A stretch of DNA of 64,000 bases from Vibrio hibernica (GTDB taxonomy: Bacteria > Pseudomonadota > Gammaproteobacteria > Enterobacterales > Vibrionaceae), in contig NZ_VHKO01000001.1 in the NCBI RefSeq assembly GCF_015223435.1, positions 218,644-282,643 on the forward strand, in the 5' to 3' direction. Position 1 is the first letter of the stretch. Each line of letters opens with the position of its first letter. This document shows, piece after piece, positions 17,598 to 25,981 of the stretch. The notes under the pieces are model-generated. The model made no database searches. It worked only from the letters and a program-made list of their open reading frames with translations, and was not told the DNA's origin. The translations under genes and the position numbers were made by a program.

Positions 17598-19031
17598 TTA
17601 CAGCTGAGAAACTCCACCTTGAGTAAGAACCATCGGATCTAATAACTCTTTAAGTTCTTCTCGGCTTAATGTGGTTTCCTCTTCTGCTACCTCTAAAATA
17701 GCCCGCTGTTGTTGATACGCTTTTTTAGCAATTTTTGCGGCGTTTTCATAACCAATAACAGGATTAAGCGCCGTCACCAGAATTGGATTTTTTGCTAACG
17801 CTTTATCTAGATTATCTTGTCTAATGGTAAAACCTTGGATCGCTTTATCTGCCAATAAAAGAGAACTATTTGTTAATAATTCAATGCTTTGCAACAGGTT
17901 ATACGCAATAACCGGTAGCATCACATTTAATTGAAAATTTCCTGCTTGCCCTGCTACCGTGATCGTTGTGTCATTGCCCATCACTTGCGCAGCCGCCATC
18001 GCAACGGCTTCAGGAATAACAGGGTTAACTTTACCCGGCATTATTGATGAACCCGGTTGCAAAGCAGGCAATTCAATTTCACCAATTCCAGCGAGTGGGC
18101 CAGAGTTCATCCAACGTAAATCATTGGCTATTTTCATTAAAGCGACTGCATAACTTTTTAACTCACCTGAAAGCGCGACACTACTGTCTTGGCAGCTCAA
18201 GTTATAAAATGGATTATCACTGGCATGCAGATTTAGCCCAGTCATTTCACTTAATTGTTCGGCTATATTTTTCGCAAATTTCTCAGGCGCATTTATGCCC
18301 GTTCCTACCGCTGTACCTCCCTGCGCTAAACTTTGCAGCTCAGGTAATGAATCTTCAATACGTTGTTGCGCTCGTTGAATTTGAGCTTTCCAACCTCGTA
18401 ATTCCTGCCCAAAAGTCACTGGCATGGCATCCATTAAATGCGTCCGGCCAGTTTTTACAATGCTGTCAGTTTGTAAGGCTTTTTTCTCTAACGTATCAAT
18501 AAGATGGGACATATTCGGAAGCAGTTGGTGATGAATGGCGACTAAACAACTTAATTGAATTGCTGTTGGGATCACATCATTGCTACTTTGGCTCATATTA
18601 ACGTGATCATTGGGATGAACTCGTTGCTTACCATTCAACTCTTCACCCAGATGGTTATTCGCCAATGTTGCTATGACTTCATTCACATTCATATTGGTGC
18701 TGGTGCCGGAGCCCGTTTGGAACACATCAATGGGGAACTGATCAGAATGTTCACCTTCGATAAGCATGGTACAGGCAACCTCTATCGCTTGAGCTTGCTC
18801 TGAGTCTAATAATTTTAGGTCTCGGTTAACGACTGAAGCCGCTTGCTTGATTAATACAATCGATTGAATGAAACGAAAAGGTAGCCTTAAATCACTCATT
18901 GGGAAGTTATCGATCGCGCGTTGAGTTTGCGCTTGATACAAGGCGTTTTTAGGGACACGAACCTCACCCATGCTGTCGTGCTCGAGTCGGAAATTAGTGT
19001 CAGTTGAATTATTGGAAATTGAAGAAGCCAT
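17598..19031 (-). CDS. fumC: Fumarate hydratase, class II
   Basis: A 477-residue, oxygen-stable fumarase that interconverts fumarate and L-malate in the TCA cycle. The superfamily signature GSSIMPGKVNP is present, as are GSGTSTNMNVNEV and the GRTHLMDAMP segment of the tetrameric active site. I start at MASSISNN (19029-19031) because AAGGAAAATACG lies just upstream; an ATG 30 bases earlier has no such site. FumC is usually the stress form of fumarase used when iron is short or superoxide is high. It is monocistronic and convergent on the CidB-type gene. Confidence 0.93.
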   Translation of the reverse strand: MASSISNNSTDTNFRLEHDSMGEVRVPKNALYQAQTQRAIDNFPMSDLRLPFRFIQSIVLIKQAASVVNRDLKLLDSEQAQAIEVACTMLIEGEHSDQFPIDVFQTGSGTSTNMNVNEVIATLANNHLGEELNGKQRVHPNDHVNMSQSSNDVIPTAIQLSCLVAIHHQLLPNMSHLIDTLEKKALQTDSIVKTGRTHLMDAMPVTFGQELRGWKAQIQRAQQRIEDSLPELQSLAQGGTAVGTGINAPEKFAKNIAEQLSEMTGLNLHASDNPFYNLSCQDSSVALSGELKSYAVALMKIANDLRWMNSGPLAGIGEIELPALQPGSSIMPGKVNPVIPEAVAMAAAQVMGNDTTITVAGQAGNFQLNVMLPVIAYNLLQSIELLTNSSLLLADKAIQGFTIRQDNLDKALAKNPILVTALNPVIGYENAAKIAKKAYQQQRAILEVAEEETTLSREELKELLDPMVLTQGGVSQL

Positions 19032-19153
19032 CGTATTTTCCTTTTTTACTATTCTCGTCATTACGAATAAAAATCAAAAGTCGATGGCTTCAGTGTTGAG
19101 CTAAATGAACGGTTATGCAAGTGTCTCAATCATTAAGACTCTTATTTTCTCAT

Positions 19154-19576
19154 TTAACGCTGTTTTTCGAACTGCTGTACATCATCAGGAATAGCGACCC
19201 AAGCTTGCTTTTCACTGGTCCAAACATGCATATTCGGCACAACCATACTGGTGTCATCTAAGCTGCTCATTGCTTTAAATTTAATCATTTCAGGTGCAGT
19301 TGGATTAATGTGATAAATACGATTGCCACATCCTGGGCAAAATTTACCTACATTGAGATTACCACTGGCGGCAACACGTGAGTTTTCGTTTAGATCTCCA
19401 GTAATATCAATATCATGCTCGTCCACTATCGCTGTGATGCTAAATGCACTTGTTGATAATTTTTGGCAGTCTTTACAATGACATGCAATGATCAACTTTG
19501 GGGCGGCATTCAATGAGAACTTAACTTGCCCACACTGACATTGTCCTTTTACTGGATATATAGATTCATTACCCAT
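19154..19576 (-). CDS. GFA-family (glutathione-dependent formaldehyde-activating-like) zinc protein
   Basis: A 140-residue protein of the GFA/DUF636 family. It has zinc-binding cysteines in GQCQCGQVKF (C13, C15), CHCKDCQ (about 32-37) and FCPGCGNRIY. The family is named for a glutathione-hydroxymethyl formaldehyde enzyme, but most members have no proven reaction. It starts 8 bp after the sseA stop codon, so the two are co-transcribed. Pairing with a sulfurtransferase hints at thiol chemistry, which is inference. Confidence 0.82.
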   Translation of the reverse strand: MGNESIYPVKGQCQCGQVKFSLNAAPKLIIACHCKDCQKLSTSAFSITAIVDEHDIDITGDLNENSRVAASGNLNVGKFCPGCGNRIYHINPTAPEMIKFKAMSSLDDTSMVVPNMHVWTSEKQAWVAIPDDVQQFEKQR

Positions 19577-19584
19577 AATATTTC

Positions 19585-20424
19585 CTATTCAATTGGAAGC
19601 GAATGATCTCCGCCCCACTCACTCCACGATCCATCGTAAACCGCCATATTGTTATAACCAACGCAATAAGCTGCCAATAATACGATACAAGCGGTTAGAC
19701 CTGAGCCACAACTAAATACCAGCTTTTCGGCTTGATCAAACTGATATTGCTTTAATAACGCCACAAGTTCTTCATTTGGCAGATATTGATGCCCAGCTAA
19801 GACTTTACTGAAAGGCAAATTAATCGACGATGGAATATGCCCTGAACGCATGCCTTCACGTGGTTCTTGTACCGTACCGTTAAATCGCCCTTCGCCACGT
19901 ACATCCACAATCATAGTATTAGTTGTATCAATTGCGGCTAGAACATCTTGAGCACTGTAAATTTTATCCGCTTGATAGTGAGCAACAAAATTACCTTGAG
20001 CATAAAGATCAACACCAAGAGTATCGCTTAACGGATACCCCATCGCTTGCCAAGCTTTAACGCCACCATTAAGCACATACACATGCTCATGACCCATGCA
20101 TTTAAACATCCACCACGCTCGAGGCGCAGAATATAAGCCTCGTTCATCGTAAATGACAACAATACTGTCATCGTTTATTCCCAAGTTTTTGGCTTCTTGA
20201 GAAAACTTATCAGAGCTGGGCATGGTGTTAGGCAGTGACGATGTAAGATCCACAAACACTTTTTCAATATCAAAAGCTTGCGAATTAGGAAGATAATTAC
20301 GAGGTCCCTCTAGTTGCTCACCAACAACCGAGTGTTCAACCGTGGCATCTAGAAGAATAAGATTGTCATCAGAAAAGTGATCAAACAACCAAGTGGGAGA
20401 AATCATTGGGTAAGTAGAATTCAT
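19585..20424 (-). CDS. sseA: 3-mercaptopyruvate sulfurtransferase
   Basis: A 279-residue protein with two rhodanese domains. The second carries the active-site loop CGSGLTA with C239, the mercaptopyruvate type rather than the thiosulfate type. An intact DERG in the first domain and the SGHIPSSINLPF motif support the fold. It transfers sulfur from 3-mercaptopyruvate to thiol acceptors in the cytoplasm. Length matches E. coli SseA (281 aa). It is the first gene of a two-gene unit with the GFA-family protein. Confidence 0.9.
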   Translation of the reverse strand: MNSTYPMISPTWLFDHFSDDNLILLDATVEHSVVGEQLEGPRNYLPNSQAFDIEKVFVDLTSSLPNTMPSSDKFSQEAKNLGINDDSIVVIYDERGLYSAPRAWWMFKCMGHEHVYVLNGGVKAWQAMGYPLSDTLGVDLYAQGNFVAHYQADKIYSAQDVLAAIDTTNTMIVDVRGEGRFNGTVQEPREGMRSGHIPSSINLPFSKVLAGHQYLPNEELVALLKQYQFDQAEKLVFSCGSGLTACIVLLAAYCVGYNNMAVYDGSWSEWGGDHSLPIE

Positions 20425-20511
20425 AGTATCTCTTTCCTTTCTCTACATTAGAAAATGAAAATGATGCTCATAATATATTCTATAATTACCCAACTGACTT
20501 GAAAGTCGGTA

Positions 20512-21087
20512 TTAAAGTAGGTTAACCATTAATTGAGCATCATCACCATAGCTATCAGTACAGTCTGACTTTACTGATTTAAAACCATATTTAGCCCAAA
20601 AGCTAGCCATACCTTGTACTGCGACTAAAGAAACTCTATCAATATTCAAAGCATCGGCATGTTTTAGTAAATTTTCAATCAATGCTTGAGCAATCCCCGC
20701 ACCTCGCGTATCAGGATTAATGGCTAAATCATGAATATATAAAGTTGATGCATCTTCTACAGACACCACTTCTTTGCGATCAGAAATATCTTGGTTGATG
20801 TGTGGCGGCTCTTCACTTTCCCAAGGGTGCGCGAGTACATAACCTAATACTTGCTCATCATCATCCATACACACAAAACACGTTTCAGGTGATACATCAG
20901 ATTTAATTTTAAGAATATCAATATCTTCGGCTAGGTCATCTCGATAGGCGACTTCTTGAATTTGTTCTATTTGAGGCCAAACTTCATCGGGGATTTCTAA
21001 GATTTGTGTATCGTTAATATTGGTGTTCGATTGGAGAGTCACATTTTGAGTCGAGTGGATACTTTGATTTGATTGCGTCATGTTCAT
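20512..21087 (-). CDS. GNAT-family N-acetyltransferase
   Basis: A 191-residue acetyltransferase. The acetyl-CoA loop is visible in LAINPDTRGAGIAQALIENLLKHA, the R-G-A-G-I-A form of the Q/RxxGxG/A motif, and the C-terminal VQGMASFWAKYGFKSVKSD fits the final GNAT strand. The first 25 residues are Asn/Gln/Thr-rich and lack a good ribosome binding site, so the true start could be further in. Substrate unknown. It stands alone, separated from the next gene by a long hairpin at 21227-21263. Confidence 0.82.
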   Translation of the reverse strand: MNMTQSNQSIHSTQNVTLQSNTNINDTQILEIPDEVWPQIEQIQEVAYRDDLAEDIDILKIKSDVSPETCFVCMDDDEQVLGYVLAHPWESEEPPHINQDISDRKEVVSVEDASTLYIHDLAINPDTRGAGIAQALIENLLKHADALNIDRVSLVAVQGMASFWAKYGFKSVKSDCTDSYGDDAQLMVNLL

Positions 21088-21226
21088 GAGATGGAGACAC
21101 CTTGTTTGTGTTCCGTCATCCTTAACTGGAAACCCATTTAGTGGGTATATATGAATGGCACCGAAAGTGGTGTTGATATATTGAGGCGGATTATAGCAAA
21201 ATATCGCTTATGAAGGAATAGTCGAT

Positions 21227-21263
21227 AAAATAGTCAATAGCAGTAATCGATATTGACTATTTT
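21227..21263 (-). terminator. Long perfect hairpin, terminator of the ldhA operon
   Basis: AAAATAGTCAATA (21227-21239) and its exact complement (21251-21263) form a 13-bp stem around an 11-base loop. On the minus strand it follows the DUF1294 gene and ends in TATTTTAT, so it should end the ldhA-led transcript. It is symmetrical enough to act on both strands. Confidence 0.6.
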
Positions 21264-21324
21264 ATTTCTGTACTCATGTTTTGAATATTTATCCTCTTCA
21301 GCCTTTGCATTCATGAGACTTGTA

Positions 21325-21609
21325 TTAACGGAAAAAATGAGGGTTCTGGATCCAAATACTTCCGATGCAATTCAGCACCACCATAAACCAAAAAATCACT
21401 TGAAAACTAAACTTGCGAGTCTTATGGCGCAATAGTTTTTGCGCCATTAATGCTCCTGGCCAACCGCCCGCTAAAGCTAAAAGTTGCAACGTTTTTTCAG
21501 GTGTGCGCCACTGATCTTTTTTGGCTGCGCGCTTATCTTTCCAGTAAATAACAAAGGTTACAAAGCTCATAATAAAACAATATAACAAACCCATTTTTAA
21601 GGTGACCAT
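21325..21609 (-). CDS. DUF1294 small membrane protein
   Basis: A 94-residue protein with two or three hydrophobic helices and the DUF1294 core: the KDKRAAKKDQWRTPEKTL segment, then LALAGGWPGALMAQKLLRHKT. Function is unknown for the family. It is the last gene in a tight same-strand run ldhA, 82-residue protein, GNAT, DUF1294, with 11 bp between it and the GNAT gene. The start is uncertain because the ribosome binding site is weak. Confidence 0.78.
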   Translation of the reverse strand: MVTLKMGLLYCFIMSFVTFVIYWKDKRAAKKDQWRTPEKTLQLLALAGGWPGALMAQKLLRHKTRKFSFQVIFWFMVVLNCIGSIWIQNPHFFR

Positions 21610-21620
21610 AATGCTATTTC

Positions 21621-22034
21621 TTAATCCAATTGTTTAAGGTCTGATAAAATCCACGCACTCTCGTGTCTCTCTAAGCCAATATAAGGATAATAATCAACCG
21701 CTTGAGGCGCAGCTAATAAATTCAATTTACAGCCTGGGTTTAACTGTAAAAATGTCTGCTTAATTAGCTCTTTGCCAATGCCTTTCGCTTGAATATTTTC
21801 AGAAACGGCTAAATCTGATAAATAACAACAAAAATAAAAATCTGTCACAGAGCGAGAAATTCCAATCAACTCATCGCCCTGCCATGCGGTCACGGTTAAA
21901 TTCGCATGATCAAGCATTGCCTGAATAGCAACAATATTGTCAATTGGTCGGCGTACACCCAAAGTGGTTTGTTTTAATAAATCAATAAACTGTCTCGCAG
22001 TAATGGGCTGATTTACCTTGTATTCAATTGTCAT
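21621..22034 (-). CDS. GNAT-family N-acetyltransferase
   Basis: A 137-residue GNAT enzyme. Its acetyl-CoA segment is LAVSENIQAKGIGKELIKQT (the QxxGIG form), followed by LLAAPQAVDYYPYIGLERH. A GGAGCGCTT ribosome binding site precedes the ATG. It has the size of small GNATs that acetylate free metabolites or proteins; no substrate can be named. It is third in the ldhA-led operon, 21 bp after the 82-residue gene. Confidence 0.82.
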   Translation of the reverse strand: MTIEYKVNQPITARQFIDLLKQTTLGVRRPIDNIVAIQAMLDHANLTVTAWQGDELIGISRSVTDFYFCCYLSDLAVSENIQAKGIGKELIKQTFLQLNPGCKLNLLAAPQAVDYYPYIGLERHESAWILSDLKQLD

Positions 22035-22055
22035 AAGCGCTCCATATTATTTACG

Positions 22056-22304
22056 TTAAATGAGTCTCGATAAGTCGTGCTGATCAGGCGCATCACAGAC
22101 TTTAGCTTTGACTAGCATGGCAAGAGTTGAACTCTCTGGTGGGAAGTACACAATAAAGTCACAGTGTAACCCACTGAGCGACTCATGACGATAATAGGCA
22201 ACGAAAGATCCACCTAAGGATTGGCACTGCTCTTTTAATGAAGCAATGTTAGGTTCTACCATTAAAGCACCACCTAAATTTTTACGATACCAATTCGCTG
22301 CCAT
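22056..22304 (-). CDS. Unrecognised 82-residue protein in the ldhA operon
   Basis: I do not recognise this protein. It is soluble, with two cysteines in the middle (QCQSLGG, GLHCDF) and one near the end (KVCDAP), and no membrane segment. A strong AGGAGAAGTGA precedes its ATG and it begins 9 bp after the ldhA stop codon, which makes translation very likely. Its conserved place between ldhA and an acetyltransferase could be tested in relatives. No function is proposed. Confidence 0.7.
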   Translation of the reverse strand: MAANWYRKNLGGALMVEPNIASLKEQCQSLGGSFVAYYRHESLSGLHCDFIVYFPPESSTLAMLVKAKVCDAPDQHDLSRLI

Positions 22305-22313
22305 TCACTTCTC

Positions 22314-23306
22314 CTAAATTATCACTTCGTTACCAGACAAAGCATGTTTTGAAAATTCGTCCACGTTATTCAACGTTGTTTCTGCAATATTGGATAACGC
22401 TTCTTGGGTTAAGAATGCCTGGTGTCCAGTGAACAATACATTATGGCAGGCCGATAAACGGCGGAAGATATCATCAGTAATAATGTCATTCGATTTATCT
22501 TGGAAGAATAATTCTTTCTCATTGTCATAAACATCTAAACCAAGCGAGCCTATTTTACCGCTCTTCAGCGCTTCAATTGCATCACCAGAATCCAATAATC
22601 CACCACGACTAGTGTTAATAATCATCACATGATCTTTCATTTTACTGAATGACTCTGCGTTCAATAATCGCTGATTGTCTTTCGTTAAAGGACAATGAAG
22701 TGTGATCACATCGGACTGGCGATAAATTTCATCTAAGTCCGTATAGGTTGCCCCTAATTCAATCGCGGCATCACTTGGATATGGGTCGGAACAAAGAATA
22801 TTCATGCCTAAACCTTTTAGGATCCGCATTGTCGCCAGGCCTATTTTTCCGGATCCAATGACACCAACGGTTTTACCATGAAAATTAAAACCCGTTAATC
22901 CTTCTAACGAGAAATTGGCATCACGAGTTCGTTGGTAGGCTTTATGAAAGCGGCGATTTAAGCACATCATCATACCAACGGCATGCTCAGCGATGGCTTC
23001 TGGTGAATAAGAAGGAACGCGAACCACTTGGATCCCAAGCTCTTTTGCTGCATCTAAATCTACTCGATCAAATCCCGCACATCGCATTGCAATCAACTGA
23101 GTGCCTTGCGACGCTAATTTCTCCAATACAGGCCGGCTTAAATCATCATTCACAAAGGCACAAATGACTTGAGAATCTTCAGCAATAGACGCGGTTTTTA
23201 CATCCAACTGAAAATTATAAAAGTGGCATTCAAATCCATACTTTTCGTTCACTTTAAGAAACGAGGCTTCATCATAAGATTTGGTACTGAACATTGAGAT
23301 TTTCAT
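22314..23306 (-). CDS. ldhA: Fermentative D-lactate dehydrogenase
   Basis: A 330-residue NAD-dependent D-2-hydroxyacid dehydrogenase. It has the Rossmann fingerprint GVIGSGKIGLATM, the catalytic Arg region NTSRGGLLDS, a downstream Glu, and the proton-donor His in FTGHQAFLT. It reduces pyruvate to D-lactate in anaerobic fermentation. Length and sequence agree with E. coli LdhA (329 aa). It leads a four-gene operon, and an FNR-like sequence lies about 110 bp upstream. Confidence 0.93.
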   Translation of the reverse strand: MKISMFSTKSYDEASFLKVNEKYGFECHFYNFQLDVKTASIAEDSQVICAFVNDDLSRPVLEKLASQGTQLIAMRCAGFDRVDLDAAKELGIQVVRVPSYSPEAIAEHAVGMMMCLNRRFHKAYQRTRDANFSLEGLTGFNFHGKTVGVIGSGKIGLATMRILKGLGMNILCSDPYPSDAAIELGATYTDLDEIYRQSDVITLHCPLTKDNQRLLNAESFSKMKDHVMIINTSRGGLLDSGDAIEALKSGKIGSLGLDVYDNEKELFFQDKSNDIITDDIFRRLSACHNVLFTGHQAFLTQEALSNIAETTLNNVDEFSKHALSGNEVII

Positions 23307-23412
23307 AGTGGTTCCTTTGGGCCTGATTTTAAATCGCGCCTAGTTTGAAGTAGCGTCTGATCTTAAACAACGCCTGTTCTTAAACAACAATGATACACAT
23401 TACCCTTATCTG

Positions 23413-23426
23413 TTGATCTATCTCAA
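23413..23426. promoter_or_regulatory. FNR-like site upstream of ldhA
   Basis: TTGATCTATCTCAA matches the FNR consensus TTGAT-N4-ATCAA at all but one position. It lies 107 bp before the ldhA start codon, where an anaerobic activator could act. No start site was mapped, so the role is inferred. Confidence 0.4.
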
Positions 23427-23454
23427 GTAATAATTAAAACAAAAAGTTCCAACC

Positions 23455-23483
23455 ATAAAAAAGCCAAAAACAAGTGCTGGCTT
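23455..23483 (-). terminator. Terminator of the Bcr/CflA-type transporter gene
   Basis: On the minus strand AAGCCA and TGGCTT form a 6-bp stem around an 11-base loop, followed by TTTTATGG. It is placed 75 bp after the transporter stop codon. Confidence 0.5.
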
Positions 23484-23558
23484 AAGGACAATCATCAACT
23501 TATTTTAGGACGAGATACAAACTCTTATTGATTAGTGAATGAAGAAAAATATGACATA

Positions 23559-24764
23559 TCAGTCGTGAGCCAGTTGCTCAACGTGCCATGCATTCATTCT
23601 TTTCATCGACATTATAGAAAGCAAGATTATTGCCCCACCACCCATAACGGTGATCACGGCAAATGGCGCTGTCAATGAGGTTTGCTGAATTAAACCGGCG
23701 AGCAACGAAGCGCCACTCATCTGAATAAATCCAAGCATTGCTGCTGCGGTACCTGCGCGTTCACCAAATGCAGAAAGCGCCATACTAGTAGCAGGGCCAA
23801 GTAATAAAGCAAAACCGATACAAAGCAATGCCATTGGTAACATAAAGCCAACAGCGGCAGCCATTCCCATTTGAGGGCCAATTTCTTGGGCTAAAAATTG
23901 CATTGCCGCCGATCCAATTAACAACGATAAAGCAAGAATAACGGTTGGGCGGTTACCTAATTTTTTGATCACCCAAGGTGCACCAAAACATGCGGCAATA
24001 TTAATGATGGCGTTAATGCCAAATAAACCACTAAAAGCTAACTCAGATACACCTAAATGACCAATTAACCACACTGGCGCATAAGAAACATAGGTTAAAA
24101 TCGCGCCCATACCTGTCATGCAACAAATCGCATAAAATAAGAAATGGCGCTCTGTTAATACCGGTTTATATCGAGACCAACGATATAACGACCCTTCACT
24201 AACCGTATTAGCTGGCCGTGTTTCAGAAAATTTCCACAATACAATAACCAGCATGATCAAGCCGTATAACATCATAAAGGCAAAGGTTGAACGCCAACCA
24301 AAATGCAATGCCAATACGCCGCCTAACGTTGGAGCTAAAGCGGGAACCACACAGATCACACCATTTAAATAACTATAAATTTTTGCGCCATCTTTAACCG
24401 AGTAACAATCACGCACCGCGCTAAAGACCACAATAGAAGTTGAACACGCCGCTAAACCTTGTAGCACTCGCGCTACTTGCAGTAATTCAAACTCTTTTGA
24501 AAGCACCGCCAATAAACTGCTTAGGATATACAAAACCAAACCAAATAAAGCAATCGGACGACGACCAAACCGATCCGCCAATGGCCCAATAATGACTTGG
24601 CCTAATCCCATCGCAAATAAGAATAAAATCAAAGTAGATTGCACTTGGCTGTTAGAAACCGAGAAATCTTGCGCCATAATAGGTAAAGACGGTAAATAGA
24701 TATCAATTGCCAATGGACTCAGCAACACCATCGACATCAAAATAAATAACAAATTACGTTGCAT
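23559..24764 (-). CDS. Bcr/CflA-type MFS drug efflux transporter
   Basis: A 401-residue transporter of the major facilitator superfamily with twelve predicted helices. The family marks are PLAIDIYLPSLPIMAQDF in helix 1, GPLADRFGRRPIALFG (motif A) in loop 2-3 and the GLAACSTSIVVFSAVRDCY region near helix 5. Bcr/CflA members export drugs such as bicyclomycin or sulfonamides by proton antiport. It is divergent from a LysR regulator with 115 bp between them, which suggests that regulator controls it. Confidence 0.88.
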   Translation of the reverse strand: MQRNLLFILMSMVLLSPLAIDIYLPSLPIMAQDFSVSNSQVQSTLILFLFAMGLGQVIIGPLADRFGRRPIALFGLVLYILSSLLAVLSKEFELLQVARVLQGLAACSTSIVVFSAVRDCYSVKDGAKIYSYLNGVICVVPALAPTLGGVLALHFGWRSTFAFMMLYGLIMLVIVLWKFSETRPANTVSEGSLYRWSRYKPVLTERHFLFYAICCMTGMGAILTYVSYAPVWLIGHLGVSELAFSGLFGINAIINIAACFGAPWVIKKLGNRPTVILALSLLIGSAAMQFLAQEIGPQMGMAAAVGFMLPMALLCIGFALLLGPATSMALSAFGERAGTAAAMLGFIQMSGASLLAGLIQQTSLTAPFAVITVMGGGAIILLSIMSMKRMNAWHVEQLAHD

Positions 24765-24818
24765 ATAATTCTCAAAGTGGGAATAAAAAAGACAAAAATA
24801 AGTGCGATATTTTAACGC

Positions 24819-24847
24819 TTAGATGATATGAACAGAAATGGTATAAT
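24819..24847 (+). promoter_or_regulatory. Extended -10 promoter of the LysR gene
   Basis: TGGTATAAT (24839-24847) is an extended -10 element. A weak TTAGAT lies 17 bp upstream at 24819-24824. Transcription would begin about 26 bases before the GTG start codon of the LysR gene. Confidence 0.5.
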
Positions 24848-24879
24848 TTCGGAAATCAATTTCCTATAAGGAATATCAG

Positions 24880-25836
24880 GTGAATTTAGATAAACTTGCT
24901 CGCATCGATCTCAATTTGCTGGTGATCTTACAAGTATTACTCGAAGAACAAAGCGTAACGCGTGCAGCTTATCGCTTAAATCTAAGCCAATCAGCATTAA
25001 GTAAGAGCTTAAATCGCTTACGTGAAACACTTGATGACCCTCTGTTTCAGCGAACCTCTCATGGTCTAAAGCCTACAGCACATGCAATGGCGCTATCAAA
25101 AATACTGCCAAATACATTGCAAGATTTATATCAATTAACGTTACCGCCCATTTTTGATCCTGCGACCAGCAGCCGAAAATTCACCTTTTCAATGGTAGAA
25201 AGTGCTTACGAAACTTTGATCCCTTCCTTTATTGGTTCACTTTTACAACAAGCTCCCAGTATTAAGCTCGATTCTTACTTATGGACAGGGCAATCTTTTC
25301 ACGATCTTCAACAAGGACAAATTGACTTTGGCATTGCCGGGCGAGATTTACACCCCCAAACGAGTTTAGATAACAACAAGCCACCAGAAGGATTAGTCCA
25401 GCATACTTTATATGAAGACAAACAAGTGTGCTTAGTGCGAAACGATCACCCTATCTTGCAAACAGTGGAACAAAAAGATTGGACACTAGAACGCTATTTG
25501 AGCATGGCGCATGTGCAAGTTCGATGCGAAGGAAAAGAATGGTGGGCACTGGATTATCATTTAGCGGATCGTGGCCATCATCGTAATATCAGTGCCACTG
25601 TCCCCGATTTTTATGGCGCGGCGAGCGTATGTGCGCATACCGATTTGATTTTCACCTTGCCATCAAGCTTTGCCAGCCATGCCCTCAAACTTTACCCTTT
25701 AACTCAGCTCATTTTGCCTTTTGAATTTTTGCCGATGGCGTATGTCTTGTTATGGCACGAACGTAATAACCAAGACAAAGGCCATCAGTGGATGAGAGAA
25801 ACGATAAGTCTGAGTGTAAAAAAAGCCATTATTTAA
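24880..25836 (+). CDS. LysR-family regulator divergent from the MFS exporter
   Basis: A 318-residue LysR-type regulator of the NodD/LeuO-like subgroup, opening NLDKLARIDLNLLVILQVLL and with the helix-turn-helix VTRAAYRLNLSQSALSKSLN. The effector domain follows from about residue 95. The start is GTG at 24880, with AAGGAATATCA upstream. It likely regulates the divergent Bcr/CflA-type transporter; the inducer is unknown. Confidence 0.87.
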   Translation: MNLDKLARIDLNLLVILQVLLEEQSVTRAAYRLNLSQSALSKSLNRLRETLDDPLFQRTSHGLKPTAHAMALSKILPNTLQDLYQLTLPPIFDPATSSRKFTFSMVESAYETLIPSFIGSLLQQAPSIKLDSYLWTGQSFHDLQQGQIDFGIAGRDLHPQTSLDNNKPPEGLVQHTLYEDKQVCLVRNDHPILQTVEQKDWTLERYLSMAHVQVRCEGKEWWALDYHLADRGHHRNISATVPDFYGAASVCAHTDLIFTLPSSFASHALKLYPLTQLILPFEFLPMAYVLLWHERNNQDKGHQWMRETISLSVKKAII

Positions 25837-25845
25837 AAGCATAAA

Positions 25846-25981
25846 TTATACGTGCATTTTACCTTCGATGGTCGTCACAGCGCGGCCAATCAATTTTACT
25901 CGACCATTAAATAGGATTTCGCACCCTACATAACCACCGCGACCAGATAATTGATTAAGGGCTTCAAATACAAAGGCTGAT
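25846..25981 (-). pseudogene. Remnant of a PhzF-family gene (3' end only)
   Basis: Directly after the aldo/keto reductase stop codon, about 45 codons in one frame read like the C-terminus of PhzF-family isomerases. ALNQLSGRGGYVGCEI and NGRVKLIGRAVTTIEGKM correspond to the usual QxSxRGG, C, then GRVxIxGxAVTxxEGxL ending. The rest of the gene, including its catalytic glutamate and start, is absent, and no ribosome binding site is seen. An open frame extends back into the reductase gene but that part is unrelated. I read it as a decayed fragment; similarity is judged by eye. Confidence 0.5.

Noticed and set aside
18044..18502. 152-codon plus-strand frame inside fumC
   Set aside because: It is antisense to a fully conserved fumarase gene and has no ribosome binding site.
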